Origin: Planctomycetales bacterium
GTDB lineage: Bacteria; Planctomycetota; Phycisphaerae; SM23-33
Assembly (NCBI GenBank): GCA_030642005.1
Contig: DAOWOP010000008.1
Location: forward strand, 1-28,490
Length of the DNA: 28,490 nt
Direction: 5' to 3'
Part shown: positions 14,220 through 22,312 of the stretch, piece by piece
How positions within the stretch are numbered: the first letter of the stretch is position 1
How the letters are laid out: each line of letters opens with the position of its first letter
Notes under the pieces: model-generated
The model's database searches: none
The model's input: the letters and a program-made list of their open reading frames with translations, nothing else
Told to the model about the DNA's origin: nothing
Program-made: the position numbers and the translations under genes

Positions 14220-15898
14220 TGCAACTTCGTCCATACCAAGCCGATGCGGTCAATGCAGTCTACGACCACCTCCGCCGGCGGGAAGACCACCCGTGCATCG
14301 TTATCCCGACGGCTGGGGGCAAGACGCCGGTAATGGCGTCCATATGCCGCGATACCGTACAGAAGTGGAATGGTCGCGTGCTGATTCTGGCGCACGTGAA
14401 GGAACTACTCGAACAGGCCGTTGAAAAACTGCACATCATGGCCCCGGACCTGTGGAACCGGATTGGCGTCTACTCGGCGGGCCTCAAGAGCCGCGACACC
14501 GACCATCCGATCATCGTGGCTGGAATCCAGAGCGTCTATCGGCGGGCGGCGGAACTGGATGCTTTCGATCTGATTTGTATCGATGAGGCCCACATGCTCC
14601 CGCCCGACGGCGAGGGCATGTACCGCACGTTCCTGGCCGACGCGAAGGTGGTCAATCCGAATATCCGGCTCATCGGCCTGACGGCTACGCCGTACCGAAT
14701 GACGACCGGGATGATTTGCGCGCCGGACCACTTTCTCAATACGGTCTGCTATGAGGTCGGCGTTAAGGAATTGATTGTCCAGGGCTACCTATGTCCGCTG
14801 CGGAGCAAGGCGGGCAGAGTCAAGGCCGACACATCCGGCCTGCACATTCGCGGCGGGGAATTCATCGCCGGCGAGGTCGAGCAGCTCATGGATGATGACT
14901 CGCTGGTCCGCTCCGCCTGTCGGGAGATTGTCGAGCACACACACGAGCGCCACTCCGTGCTGATTTTCGCCAGCGGCGTACAGCACGCACTGCACGTCCA
15001 GCGTGTGCTTGGCGAAATGGGCCAGGAGTGTGGCTTCGTTTGTGGCGAGACACTGCCATTCGAGCGGGCCGAGACGTTGGGGCGCTTCAAGGACGGTCGG
15101 CTGAAGTATCTGGTCAACGTCAACGTGCTGACAACCGGCTTCGACGCGCCCAATATCGACTGCGTGGCCATGCTGCGGCCGACCAACTCGCCCGGTCTTT
15201 ATTACCAGATGGTCGGTCGCGGCTTCCGCCTGCATCCGTCGAAGGACAACTGCCTGGTCCTGGATTTCGGCGGCAACATCCTGCGTCACGGGCCGGTGGA
15301 CGATTTGCTAATCAAAGAGCCGGGGCAGGGCAATGGCGAAGCGCCGGCCAAGGAATGCCCGCAGTGCCAGGCGGTAATCCATGCCGCCTATGCGGTGTGC
15401 CCCGAATGTGGTTACGAGTTTCCGCCGCCCCAACGCGAACAGCACGATAGCCAGGCGTCGACGGCTGGCATTCTCTCCGGCGAGGTCACCGAGACGGCCT
15501 GCGACGTCAGCGATGTTTACTACAGCGTCCACGTTAAACGCGGCGCGCCCGAAGACCATCCGCGCACGATGCGGGTGGACTACCACTGCGGCTTCAACGA
15601 CTACCGCAGCGAGTGGGTTTGTCCCGAACACACCGGCTACGCACGTGGCAAGTTCGAGGCGTGGTGGCGAGCGCGGTCGAACGAGCCGTTCCCCGACAGC
15701 GCCGAACGCGCGGTCGAACTGGCCGATGCCAGCGCTCTGGCGCAGACCCGCGCTATCACCGTGCGATCCGTGGTCGGGGAGAAGTACGACCGCATTATCG
15801 ACTACAAATTGGGCGAGAAGCCCCCACCGCTGGGCGTTGGCGACTCGGCCGAAACAGTGCCCGAATACACCTGGGCTGGAGATGAGATTCCGTTTTGA
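14213..15898 (+). CDS. SF2 DEAD/DEAH-type helicase with C-terminal zinc ribbon
   Basis: 561 residues from ATG 14213 (ATG 14219 is also possible). LRPYQADAVNAV is the Q-motif-like start, PTAGGKT (32-38) the Walker A, DLICIDEAHMLPP the DEAH box (124-127), and IGLTATPYR motif III. The second RecA domain contains VLTTGFDAPNIDCVAMLRP and YYQMVGRGFRLHPSKDNCLVLDFGGN with the arginine finger. Around residues 381-400 a zinc ribbon has CPQC and CPEC. The family is common in phage replication modules, where it unwinds forks or remodels DNA; here it sits between the resolvase and the primase. Confidence 0.92.
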   Translation: MVMQLRPYQADAVNAVYDHLRRREDHPCIVIPTAGGKTPVMASICRDTVQKWNGRVLILAHVKELLEQAVEKLHIMAPDLWNRIGVYSAGLKSRDTDHPIIVAGIQSVYRRAAELDAFDLICIDEAHMLPPDGEGMYRTFLADAKVVNPNIRLIGLTATPYRMTTGMICAPDHFLNTVCYEVGVKELIVQGYLCPLRSKAGRVKADTSGLHIRGGEFIAGEVEQLMDDDSLVRSACREIVEHTHERHSVLIFASGVQHALHVQRVLGEMGQECGFVCGETLPFERAETLGRFKDGRLKYLVNVNVLTTGFDAPNIDCVAMLRPTNSPGLYYQMVGRGFRLHPSKDNCLVLDFGGNILRHGPVDDLLIKEPGQGNGEAPAKECPQCQAVIHAAYAVCPECGYEFPPPQREQHDSQASTAGILSGEVTETACDVSDVYYSVHVKRGAPEDHPRTMRVDYHCGFNDYRSEWVCPEHTGYARGKFEAWWRARSNEPFPDSAERAVELADASALAQTRAITVRSVVGEKYDRIIDYKLGEKPPPLGVGDSAETVPEYTWAGDEIPF

Positions 15899-15914
15899 TG
15901 GAGGCGAGAACCGC

Positions 15915-16139
15915 ATGCGAAACACTACGTCCCTGACAACTATCACCACGGCGCTCAATGCCGTGCTGGCCGTGCCTTTCGGCGACCTGGAACGGGCCAT
16001 GCAGGAAGCCCACGAGTCAACGTCCAAGCAGATAGAAGACCCGGATGAGATTTTCCCGGTCTCGCGCCAGGCGCTGCGCATGTTCTGGCACTTTCGCTGC
16101 AACATCGACGCAGTTCAGGTCTTCATGGAGTCCGAATGA
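15915..16139 (+). CDS. Small protein of unknown function (74 residues)
   Basis: Starts at ATG 15915 with GGAGGCG eight bases upstream and ends in a TGA overlapping the next ATG (ATGA at 16136-16139), so it is probably a real operon member. The sequence is predicted helical (VLAVPFGDLERAMQEAHESTSKQIE, SRQALRMFWHFRCNIDAVQVFME). I recognise no domain. Confidence 0.65.
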   Translation: MRNTTSLTTITTALNAVLAVPFGDLERAMQEAHESTSKQIEDPDEIFPVSRQALRMFWHFRCNIDAVQVFMESE

Positions 16140-18502
16140 GCCTGCTGGAGATAGCACAATCCTATATCGCGGCCGGGCTGTGTGCCCTGCCCGCCAACCG
16201 GTCGCAGAAGCGGCCGACGGTCGGCGCGTGGAAGCCTTATCAGAAACGCCTGCCGACAGGTTCGGAACTGGCCACATGGTTCGCCAACAGGCCCGACGCC
16301 GTGTGCATTCTTTGCGGACAGGTCTCCGGCAACTTGGAGATGATCGACTTCGATTACGGCGGCGAGCTGCTGGATGCGTGGTCGGCGAGCATCCCTGCCG
16401 ATCTGCTGAAGCGCCTGGTAATCGAATCCAGCCAGTCCGGCGGATGGCATGTCATCTACCGCCATGACGGCGAACCGTGCGGTAATCTCAAGCTGGCTCA
16501 AGGCCAGCGCGACGGGAAACGTGTCACACTTATCGAGACACGCGGTGAAGGCGGGCTGTTCCTGTGCGCCCCGACCGAAGGATACGAATTACTCCAGGGC
16601 GACCTGGCCAAGCCGCCCAGGCTGTCGGCTGACGAACGCGACGTTCTCCTTCAGGCCGCGTGGGAATTGAACGAATATCAGCCGCCGGTGGTGGATGGTC
16701 CGACGCGGGTGGCGAATGTCGGCCACAGTGCGGCAATGTCCGACGACAATTCAAACAATGGCCAGATGTCGGCGAACAATTCGGATAACCGCCGATTGTC
16801 GGTGAACAGCGCCCACATGTGCGATCCTCTGGCCGACAATTCGCACAGGCCCGGCGATGACTTCAACCATCGCGGAGATGTGCGGGCCGTGCTCGAACAA
16901 TCCGGATGGGTTCGCGTCAAAGGCGGAGATAACGAATACTGGCGACGACCAGGCAAGACATCGGGCACATCCGCTACGCTGAAGGACTGCGTTTTCTACG
17001 TTTTCAGCTCCAATGCCGCACCGTTTGAGCCGAACCGTGCCTATTCTCCGTTCGCCGTCTACACATTGCTGACCTCTGGCGGAGATTACGAACAGGCCGC
17101 CCGTTCTCTGCGACAACTCGGATACGGCAGCGACTGTGGGGCCGACATTCCCACAGGCGTGGACATTTCGGGCATTGTGGGAATGTCCGCCGAGAATGCC
17201 GATTGTGCGACGAACAATGCCGACAATGGCCCAGATGTGCCGGAGATAACCGACCCCGGGCCGATACCGGAACACATGTTCCACATTCCCGGCCTGGTGG
17301 CGCAGGTCATGGACTTCACGCTCGCCAACGCGCCGTATCCGAACGTTGGCCTGGCGTTCTGTGGCGCGATGGCGCTCCAGTCCTACCTGTGCGGCCGAAA
17401 GGTACAAACCACCGGCGACCTGCGGCCAAACCTCTACCTACTCGCGTTGGCGTCCAGCGGAACGGGCAAGGACTTTCCACGGAAGGTCAACTCCCGCGTG
17501 CTCTTCGAGATTGGCCACGTAGCCGCCCTGGGCGACAAGTTCGCCAGCGGCGAGGGCATTCAGGACGCACTGGTCCGCACCAGCGCCATGCTGTTCCAGA
17601 ACGATGAGATGGATGGTGTCCTGCGGCAAATCAACCTCGACCGGGAGAACCGCCGCGAGTCGATTCCCAACATCCTGCTAACACTCTATACGTCCGCCAA
17701 CGATGTGTACCCGATCCGTGTCAAGGCCGGCCAGAAGGAGGCGGCACATATCGACCAGCCGCACCTGACGCTCTTCGGCACTGCCACACCGCAGTATTTC
17801 TACGAATCCTTGTCTCAGCGGATGCTCACCAACGGTTTCTTCGCTCGGCTGATGATCGTGGACATCGGCAAGCGTGGCGAAGGCCAGAAGCCCGGCTCAG
17901 CGCGACACATACCAGAGGAGATTCTCGACACGGCTCGCTGGTGGGCAGAATGCCAGCCCGGCACCACGCGCAGGAATCTGCTGGAGGTCCATCCGGAACC
18001 CATAGTCGTCCCGTCCAGCCCGGAAGCTGAGAAAGCAATCAACTCCCTCCAACGGCAGACAGAGGCGGAGTATAGCCAGTCCCACGAACGAAACGACGAG
18101 GTCGCCCGCGTCGCCTGGAGCCGCACCTGCGAGAACGCCAAGAAACTGGCGATGCTCTACGCCTGCAGCGAGAACCACGAGAACCCGACCATCAGCCTGC
18201 CAGCCGTCGAGTGGGCGACGGCGTTCGCCATGCACCAGACCCGCCGCCAACTGTTTCTTGCCGCCAGTTACGTGGCAGAGAACCCGTTCCATGCCGAGTG
18301 CCTGAAACTGCTCCGCAAGCTGCGCGAATCGCCCGGTGGACGAGTGGCGCATAGCACGCTGCTCAAGCGGATGAAGACTAAGGCCAAAGACTTCCGCGAG
18401 TTAATCGAAACGCTTGCCCAGCGCGGTGACATCGAAGTCATCACGACGCCCACCGATGGCAGGCCAGGCGTTGAATATGCGGTGAAGGAAGGTGCGAGAT
18501 GA
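16136..18502 (+). CDS. Bifunctional primase-polymerase with DUF3987-like ATPase domain
   Basis: 788 residues. The N-terminal prim-pol domain (about 1-180) has YIAAGLCALPANRSQKRPTVGAW, the catalytic pair in LEMIDFD (D71, D73), SGGWHVIYR (H105) and IETRGEGG. A middle DNA-binding-like segment follows (DVRAVLEQSGWVRVKGG, KDCVFYVFSSNAAPF). The C-terminal ATPase (about 380-700) resembles DUF3987: LALASSGTGKDFPRK (436-450; Asp replaces the usual Ser/Thr after the Walker Lys), FQNDEMDGVL as Walker B, and a late Arg-rich helix. Two linkers (about 190-245 and 338-372) are rich in Asn, Ser and Asp and related to each other. Likely initiates phage DNA synthesis and unwinds the origin. Confidence 0.9.
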   Translation: MSLLEIAQSYIAAGLCALPANRSQKRPTVGAWKPYQKRLPTGSELATWFANRPDAVCILCGQVSGNLEMIDFDYGGELLDAWSASIPADLLKRLVIESSQSGGWHVIYRHDGEPCGNLKLAQGQRDGKRVTLIETRGEGGLFLCAPTEGYELLQGDLAKPPRLSADERDVLLQAAWELNEYQPPVVDGPTRVANVGHSAAMSDDNSNNGQMSANNSDNRRLSVNSAHMCDPLADNSHRPGDDFNHRGDVRAVLEQSGWVRVKGGDNEYWRRPGKTSGTSATLKDCVFYVFSSNAAPFEPNRAYSPFAVYTLLTSGGDYEQAARSLRQLGYGSDCGADIPTGVDISGIVGMSAENADCATNNADNGPDVPEITDPGPIPEHMFHIPGLVAQVMDFTLANAPYPNVGLAFCGAMALQSYLCGRKVQTTGDLRPNLYLLALASSGTGKDFPRKVNSRVLFEIGHVAALGDKFASGEGIQDALVRTSAMLFQNDEMDGVLRQINLDRENRRESIPNILLTLYTSANDVYPIRVKAGQKEAAHIDQPHLTLFGTATPQYFYESLSQRMLTNGFFARLMIVDIGKRGEGQKPGSARHIPEEILDTARWWAECQPGTTRRNLLEVHPEPIVVPSSPEAEKAINSLQRQTEAEYSQSHERNDEVARVAWSRTCENAKKLAMLYACSENHENPTISLPAVEWATAFAMHQTRRQLFLAASYVAENPFHAECLKLLRKLRESPGGRVAHSTLLKRMKTKAKDFRELIETLAQRGDIEVITTPTDGRPGVEYAVKEGAR

Positions 18503-18709
18503 GGGTGAAACTTGGTGAAAGAAGTGCTTCGGACCAAGGGATAGTTCACCTGCCTTCACCCTTCTTTCACTCCCAAGGGGTGAAAGAAGTAGAGCCTGTA
18601 AACATAGTTAAAACAACACTCTCTCTCCTTCTTTCTCTCTTTCACCCGTATGTGTGCGCGATGCGATATTTTGGGCTGTGTGCGCACACGCGAGGGGAGG
18701 TGAAAGAAG
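18481..18709. repeat. Cluster of GGTGAA-core repeats; candidate phage replication origin
   Basis: At least nine copies of the core GGTGAA (either strand) lie in about 230 bases, at 18481, 18504, 18514, 18579 and 18699 on plus, and near 18545, 18554, 18561 and 18637 on minus. The fullest form, GGTGAAAGAAG, occurs three times (18514, 18579, 18699). The block overlaps the end of the primase gene and fills the spacer to 18862, in which I find no gene. Pyrimidine/purine strand bias and palindromes accompany it. Iteron-like repeats next to a primase gene fit a replication origin. Confidence 0.6.
18561..18589. repeat. 13-bp hairpin built from the repeat word
   Basis: CTTCTTTCACTCC (18561-18573) pairs with GGGGTGAAAGAAG (18577-18589) around the loop CAA, with one G-U pair. 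It could serve as terminator for the primase operon or as part of the origin; no run of T follows. Confidence 0.55.
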
Positions 18710-18725
18710 AAAGAGGGAAAGAAGG
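18627..18725. repeat. Long imperfect inverted repeat with central palindrome
   Basis: CCTTCTTTCTCTCTTTCACC (18627-18646) is mirrored by a purine-rich stretch at 18699-18725 that starts GGTGAAAGAAG and ends GGGAAAGAAGG, the right arm having about seven extra bases. Between them is the perfect palindrome GTGTGCGCACAC (18678-18689) and a short AT-rich patch, GATATTTT. This could extrude a cruciform or mark a DNA unwinding region. Confidence 0.5.
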
Positions 18726-18862
18726 TCGAATAGGTACTTCCAGGCCGAATCTTTTTCCTCACGCCAGCGGGAACAGTCGCGCCCATAGGCAGAGTTTGTT
18801 TGCGCTGTCCGGTTTTTCTGAAACGTTCATTTTGACCCCAACGCACCGAAGGAGACGCAACG

Positions 18863-20185
18863 ATGGTAATCAAGACTTTTGACGTAGAACTTCGCAAGAT
18901 CGACGAGATTCAGCCCTACGAGGGCAATCCACGCATCAACGACCAGGCCGTGAACGCTGTGGCGACGAGCCTGAAGGAGTTCGGCTTCCGCCAACCGATT
19001 GTGGTGGACGCCGACGGCGTGATCGTCTGCGGCCATACGCGGTGGAAGGCGGCGAAAAAACTCGGCCTAGCCAAGGTGCCGGTCCACGTGGCCAAGGACC
19101 TCACGCCGGAACAGATTCGGGCCTACCGCATCGCGGACAACAAAAGCGCCGAACTGGCCGAGTGGGATTTCGACCTGCTGCCCATCGAATTGAGCGAACT
19201 CCAGGACGGCGGTTTCGACCTAGACCTGCTTGGTTTTGATGAGAAGGAACTGGCCGGGCTGCTGGAGACGGATATTCAGCAGGGTCTGACGGACCCCGAT
19301 GATGTTCCAGAACCGCCGGACGAGGCGACCACACAGCCGGGCGACTTGTGGATTCTCGGCGACCACCGGCTCCTGTGCGGCGACTCGGCCAAGGCCGAGG
19401 ACGTGGACCGGCTGCTGGATGGTGCCCCGATTCACATGGTCAATACCGACCCACCATATAACGTGAAATGCGAACCACGGTCGAATAACGCCGTCGCGGC
19501 GGGCAAAAGTTCCTTCGGTGGCAAGAAGGCACAACTTCACCACCAGAGCTTCGACGAAGCCCGGTTCGGCCATCGCAAGCCGACCGACAAGAAGTTGCGC
19601 CCCAAAGATCGCCCGCTGGAAAACGACTTTGTTTCCGACGAGGAATTTGACCGGCTGTTGCGGGCGTGGTTCGGGAACATCGCCCGCGTGCTCGAACCCG
19701 GCCGGGCCTTCTTCATCTGGGGCGGTTACGCCAACCTCGCCAACTACCCGTCAGCCCTCAAGGAATGCGAACTCTACTTCTCGCAGGGCATCGTCTGGGA
19801 TAAGCAACACCCGGTCCTCACCCGCAAAGACTTCATGGGCGCGTTCGAGCTGGCGTTCTACGGCTGGCGTGAGGGAGCGGCCCACAAATTCTTCGGCCCC
19901 AACAACGCCACCGACCTGTGGCACGTCAAGAAGGTCAACCCCCAGTCGATGATTCACCTGACCGAAAAGCCGGTCGAGTTGGCAGTCAAGGCTATCCAGT
20001 ACGGTTCCCGGACGGGCGAAAACGTCCTGGACCTGTTCGGTGGCTCAGGGAGCACGCTGATCGGCTGTGAGCAAACTGGTCGACGTGCGTTCCTGATGGA
20101 ACTCGACGCGTTGTATTGTGACGTCATCGTACAGCGGTGGGAACAGTTCACTGGCAAGAAGGCTGAGCGAATCGAGTGCGTCTAG
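18863..20185 (+). CDS. ParB-domain DNA methyltransferase (beta-class N4/N6)
   Basis: 440 residues; GGAG precedes ATG 18863 by about eight bases. Residues 1-120 are a ParB/Srx-like nuclease domain (IQPYEGNPRINDQAVNAVATSLKEFGFRQPIVVDADGVIVCGHTRWKAAKKLG). The methylase part follows, with DLWILGDHRLLCGDS, the catalytic NTDPPYN near residue 195, HLTEKPVELAVKAI and the SAM-binding VLDLFGGSGSTLIG near 392. DPPY before FGGSGST gives the beta order. No restriction enzyme lies beside it, so it is an orphan phage methylase, probably protecting phage DNA or marking it for replication or packaging. Confidence 0.94.
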   Translation: MVIKTFDVELRKIDEIQPYEGNPRINDQAVNAVATSLKEFGFRQPIVVDADGVIVCGHTRWKAAKKLGLAKVPVHVAKDLTPEQIRAYRIADNKSAELAEWDFDLLPIELSELQDGGFDLDLLGFDEKELAGLLETDIQQGLTDPDDVPEPPDEATTQPGDLWILGDHRLLCGDSAKAEDVDRLLDGAPIHMVNTDPPYNVKCEPRSNNAVAAGKSSFGGKKAQLHHQSFDEARFGHRKPTDKKLRPKDRPLENDFVSDEEFDRLLRAWFGNIARVLEPGRAFFIWGGYANLANYPSALKECELYFSQGIVWDKQHPVLTRKDFMGAFELAFYGWREGAAHKFFGPNNATDLWHVKKVNPQSMIHLTEKPVELAVKAIQYGSRTGENVLDLFGGSGSTLIGCEQTGRRAFLMELDALYCDVIVQRWEQFTGKKAERIECV

Positions 20186-20232
20186 GAGGCGACAGCATAG
20201 ACGATCAAATTGGAAGACGGACACGAGAGTGC

Positions 20233-20838
20233 TCAACACCATATTGCGGCGTATGGCTTCAGGAGATCCCAGAATTCAGACGGCGTGAGAACTTGAATTC
20301 CCTCTTTGGCAAGGCGTGTTTGATGACGCCATATCGTGTTTCGGTCAGAAGTTAGAAAGGCATCACAATTGCCCATTTTATACTGCAACATGAGAAGTCG
20401 ATCTAGGGGATCGCAACGGAAGTCCGCAATCTGCATCAACCGTTCCTCAAGCTCTTGGAGTTCTTTGGTAAGCTTGAACCGGTGGCGGACTGTTCCCCCT
20501 TTGGCTACACGGTCGCCAGTCTCCTCAAGCATGATCAGCCAGACATCGAGGACATCGAGAGCCCAGGAAACGCGGCGCTGGCTTCTCGGCATGTCTCTTT
20601 CGTTGGCCAGTTCAGCGAACGTGATGGGGGATACGACAAACTGGAAGGAAGCCCGTTGGTTGACCGTAAATATCAGACGAAGCGCCCTTAAATCCAATGG
20701 AACGTCTTTCTCGTCGCAGCCATTTGGCAGTTCACCCTCAAAGATGTACCCGCCCTCATCCTGCAAAAGGTTCAGTATGCATGTGTCCAGAAGCAAACGC
20801 CCAGGAAGGGACAAGAAACTGTCGTACGCATCGACCAT
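20233..20838 (-). CDS. Orphan PIN-domain protein (putative ribonuclease)
   Basis: 201 residues from ATG 20838, with GGAGG six bases upstream (the frame opens at 20883). PIN acidic residues are visible: D18 in LLLDTCILNLL, E76 in SPITFAELAN, D143/D146 in DPLDRLLMLQYKMGNCDAFLTSD and D165. This metal-dependent nuclease fold is typical of VapC-like toxins, but the protein is longer than VapC (about 130) because of an insert of about 35 residues after the first helix. No antitoxin-like gene is adjacent. It lies opposite to the phage replication direction with its own AT-richer sequence, like a moron gene, perhaps for defence. Confidence 0.75.
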   Translation of the reverse strand: MVDAYDSFLSLPGRLLLDTCILNLLQDEGGYIFEGELPNGCDEKDVPLDLRALRLIFTVNQRASFQFVVSPITFAELANERDMPRSQRRVSWALDVLDVWLIMLEETGDRVAKGGTVRHRFKLTKELQELEERLMQIADFRCDPLDRLLMLQYKMGNCDAFLTSDRNTIWRHQTRLAKEGIQVLTPSEFWDLLKPYAAIWC

Positions 20839-20953
20839 ACAAAGCCTCCAACAGAACATATCTCCTTGGGTGCTACATAGCAAGACATCAGAAGTGGCTG
20901 TTCCACTGCCCTTCCTTGATGGTGTTGATCAGGCATCTAAACGCCGGAGAGAG

Positions 20954-20981
20954 CACCCCGATCCCAACCGGAACCGGGGTG
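20954..20981 (-). terminator. Hairpin downstream of the minus-strand small-gene cluster
   Basis: CACCCCG (20954-20960) pairs with CGGGGTG (20975-20981), with partial pairing of TCC/GGA inside the loop. It lies 27 bases beyond the stop of the HARE-HTH gene on that strand. No T-run follows, so efficiency is uncertain. Confidence 0.4.
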
Positions 20982-21007
20982 AAGGGGGGAATGAGTTGAT
21001 GATGTCG

Positions 21008-21559
21008 CTACTTGGCCAGCGTGAATTTGCCGCGTTCGACTTTGCGGAACCGGCTGGCATCACCCTTGGCTGCGATCTCGCGTGTAATTGCCGCGTAGAT
21101 GGTTGCTGCCGGCGTCTTGCCGTTGGTCTGCCAGTAGCCACGGTCGATCATGATCTTGACGAGTGCACCACATCGCATCGGCAGCGCAGAGCCCAAGCCC
21201 AAAACCTTTGCCGCGGCGTCCAGACCGCTCATCTTCGCACCGTCGCCGCGACGTTTGGCACCCTTGCCGCGAGGTTTGGCCGTGTCGCGTTTGGCGGCTT
21301 TGGCCGTATCCTTCGCCTTGGCGGGCTTCTTCGCAGGTGTCGCAACCTTGGCGGCTGGTTTAGCCTCCGCCTTACCCGGCCACGTGGCCGCCAGGCCTCG
21401 CAACCGTTGGGCCGATTTGATGTAGATGCGTTTCTTCGTAACCAGATTGGTCGCTTCCCACCCGCCGTGCGGGTTCACTGCGTCGATACGAACCGGCACC
21501 ATCTTGCCGGTCACCTTCGCGCTGTACACCTTGCCAACTTTTACTTCGTTCTTCTTCAT
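21008..21559 (-). CDS. HARE-HTH domain protein with Lys/Ala-rich linker
   Basis: 183 residues from ATG 21559, with GGAG shortly upstream (frame open to 21586). Three parts are visible. An N-terminal small beta domain (VKVGKVYSAKVTGKMVPVRIDAVNPHGGWEATN) is followed by a highly basic Lys/Ala/Pro-rich histone-H1-like linker. The C-terminal winged helix is of the HARE-HTH (HB1/ASXL) type: MSGLDAAAKVLGLGSALPMRCGALVKIMIDRGYWQTNGKTPAATIYAAITREI, then DASRFRKVERGKFTLAK. Such winged helices occur in RNA polymerase delta subunits, eukaryotic chromatin proteins and phage DNA-modification contexts. A DNA-coating or regulatory role is inferred. Confidence 0.8.
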   Translation of the reverse strand: MKKNEVKVGKVYSAKVTGKMVPVRIDAVNPHGGWEATNLVTKKRIYIKSAQRLRGLAATWPGKAEAKPAAKVATPAKKPAKAKDTAKAAKRDTAKPRGKGAKRRGDGAKMSGLDAAAKVLGLGSALPMRCGALVKIMIDRGYWQTNGKTPAATIYAAITREIAAKGDASRFRKVERGKFTLAK

Positions 21560-21598
21560 GACTTTCTCCTCATAATTAGGCCCCATTGGGGCGGTTTC

Positions 21599-21916
21599 TC
21601 AAAGTCCGACCTCTTCGCAGAGGGCGTTGTACTGGTCGCCGAGCAACTCCAGCAGTTGGTCGGTGAACCATGCGACCTCGCGGTTCACGCCGTCGTTCTT
21701 GGTATTGACGATACCGTGAAGGTTCGCCGCGATGACGGCCACCGCTTCGGGCGACATGCAATCTTGAAGCAAGTCCTGCAACGCAACCGACGGCTCAACC
21801 GGATCGCGGTATTCTTGCTTCGTGGCGAGGGCGTCCTCGGCGTTCGGCGGCACGGTTACGCGGACCTTTCGTCCCTTGTGCTCCGCTTCGTAGGTTTTGG
21901 CTTTTCGTTTCGTCAT
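21599..21916 (-). CDS. Small phage protein of unknown function (105 residues)
   Basis: Starts at ATG 21916 with AAAGGA nine bases upstream. The N-terminus is basic (MTKRKAKTYEAEHKGRKVRVTVPPNAED), followed by a helical, acidic part (VALQDLLQDCMSPEAVAVIAANLHGIV, VAWFTDQLLELLGDQYNALCEEVGL). No family is recognised. It belongs to a minus-strand cluster of short genes with nearly the same translation leader. Confidence 0.65.
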   Translation of the reverse strand: MTKRKAKTYEAEHKGRKVRVTVPPNAEDALATKQEYRDPVEPSVALQDLLQDCMSPEAVAVIAANLHGIVNTKNDGVNREVAWFTDQLLELLGDQYNALCEEVGL

Positions 21917-21967
21917 GGTTCGTTGTCCTTTCATTCTCCGGTCTGGCCCGTCCAGGCCCGGGCGCTC

Positions 21968-21983
21968 CCGGCCCGCAGGCCGG
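21968..21983 (-). repeat. Intercistronic hairpin
   Basis: CCGGCC-CGCA-GGCCGG forms a perfect 6-bp stem with a four-base loop in the GC-rich 84-base gap between two small genes. It may stabilise or partly terminate the transcript. Confidence 0.4.
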
Positions 21984-22000
21984 TCGCGTTCGAGTCCGGT

Positions 22001-22285
22001 TCAGTCGGCGAGCATTTCAATGGCGTTCATGTACGTCCGGATGTCGGTTCCGGTGCCTTCGAATCCGTCCATCGCCTCCTGGAGGCATTCGGCCATCGAC
22101 CACTGGTCGTCGCTGTCGTCGGCCTTGACCTTGTGCGTCCGGTCTCCGGCATCGCCCCCGGCGGTAGTAAGGATTTCGATAGTGATGTGGTCGTCGCCGA
22201 GTTTGCGGCCGATGCGGGCGAATGCCCTGGGCAGGTGATTTCCTTCTTCGATGGTTCCGGCGAGTTCGATAGTCGTGATTCTCAT
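22001..22285 (-). CDS. Small phage protein of unknown function (94 residues)
   Basis: Starts at ATG 22285 (or 22291) with AAAGGAG seven bases upstream. The sequence reads MRITTIELAGTIEEGNHLPRAFARIGRKLGDD, then ITIEILTTAGGDAGDRTHKVKADDSDDQWSMAECLQEAMDGFEG; a mixed alpha/beta, acidic protein. No domain recognised. Member of the minus-strand cluster. Confidence 0.62.
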   Translation of the reverse strand: MRITTIELAGTIEEGNHLPRAFARIGRKLGDDHITIEILTTAGGDAGDRTHKVKADDSDDQWSMAECLQEAMDGFEGTGTDIRTYMNAIEMLAD

Positions 22286-22312
22286 GGTCATGCTCCTTTC
22301 AGTTCGGGGTTT

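Noticed and set aside
18499..18882. Plus-strand frame of 127 codons in the repeat-rich spacer
   Set aside because: Its codons follow the GGTGAAAGAAG repeats and it overlaps the methyltransferase start; no ribosome site or family supports it.
21984..22010. Possible tRNA T-arm (GTTCGAGTCC) near a GC-rich gap
   Set aside because: Flanking bases do not form a 5-bp T-stem, and no acceptor or anticodon arm can be drawn.
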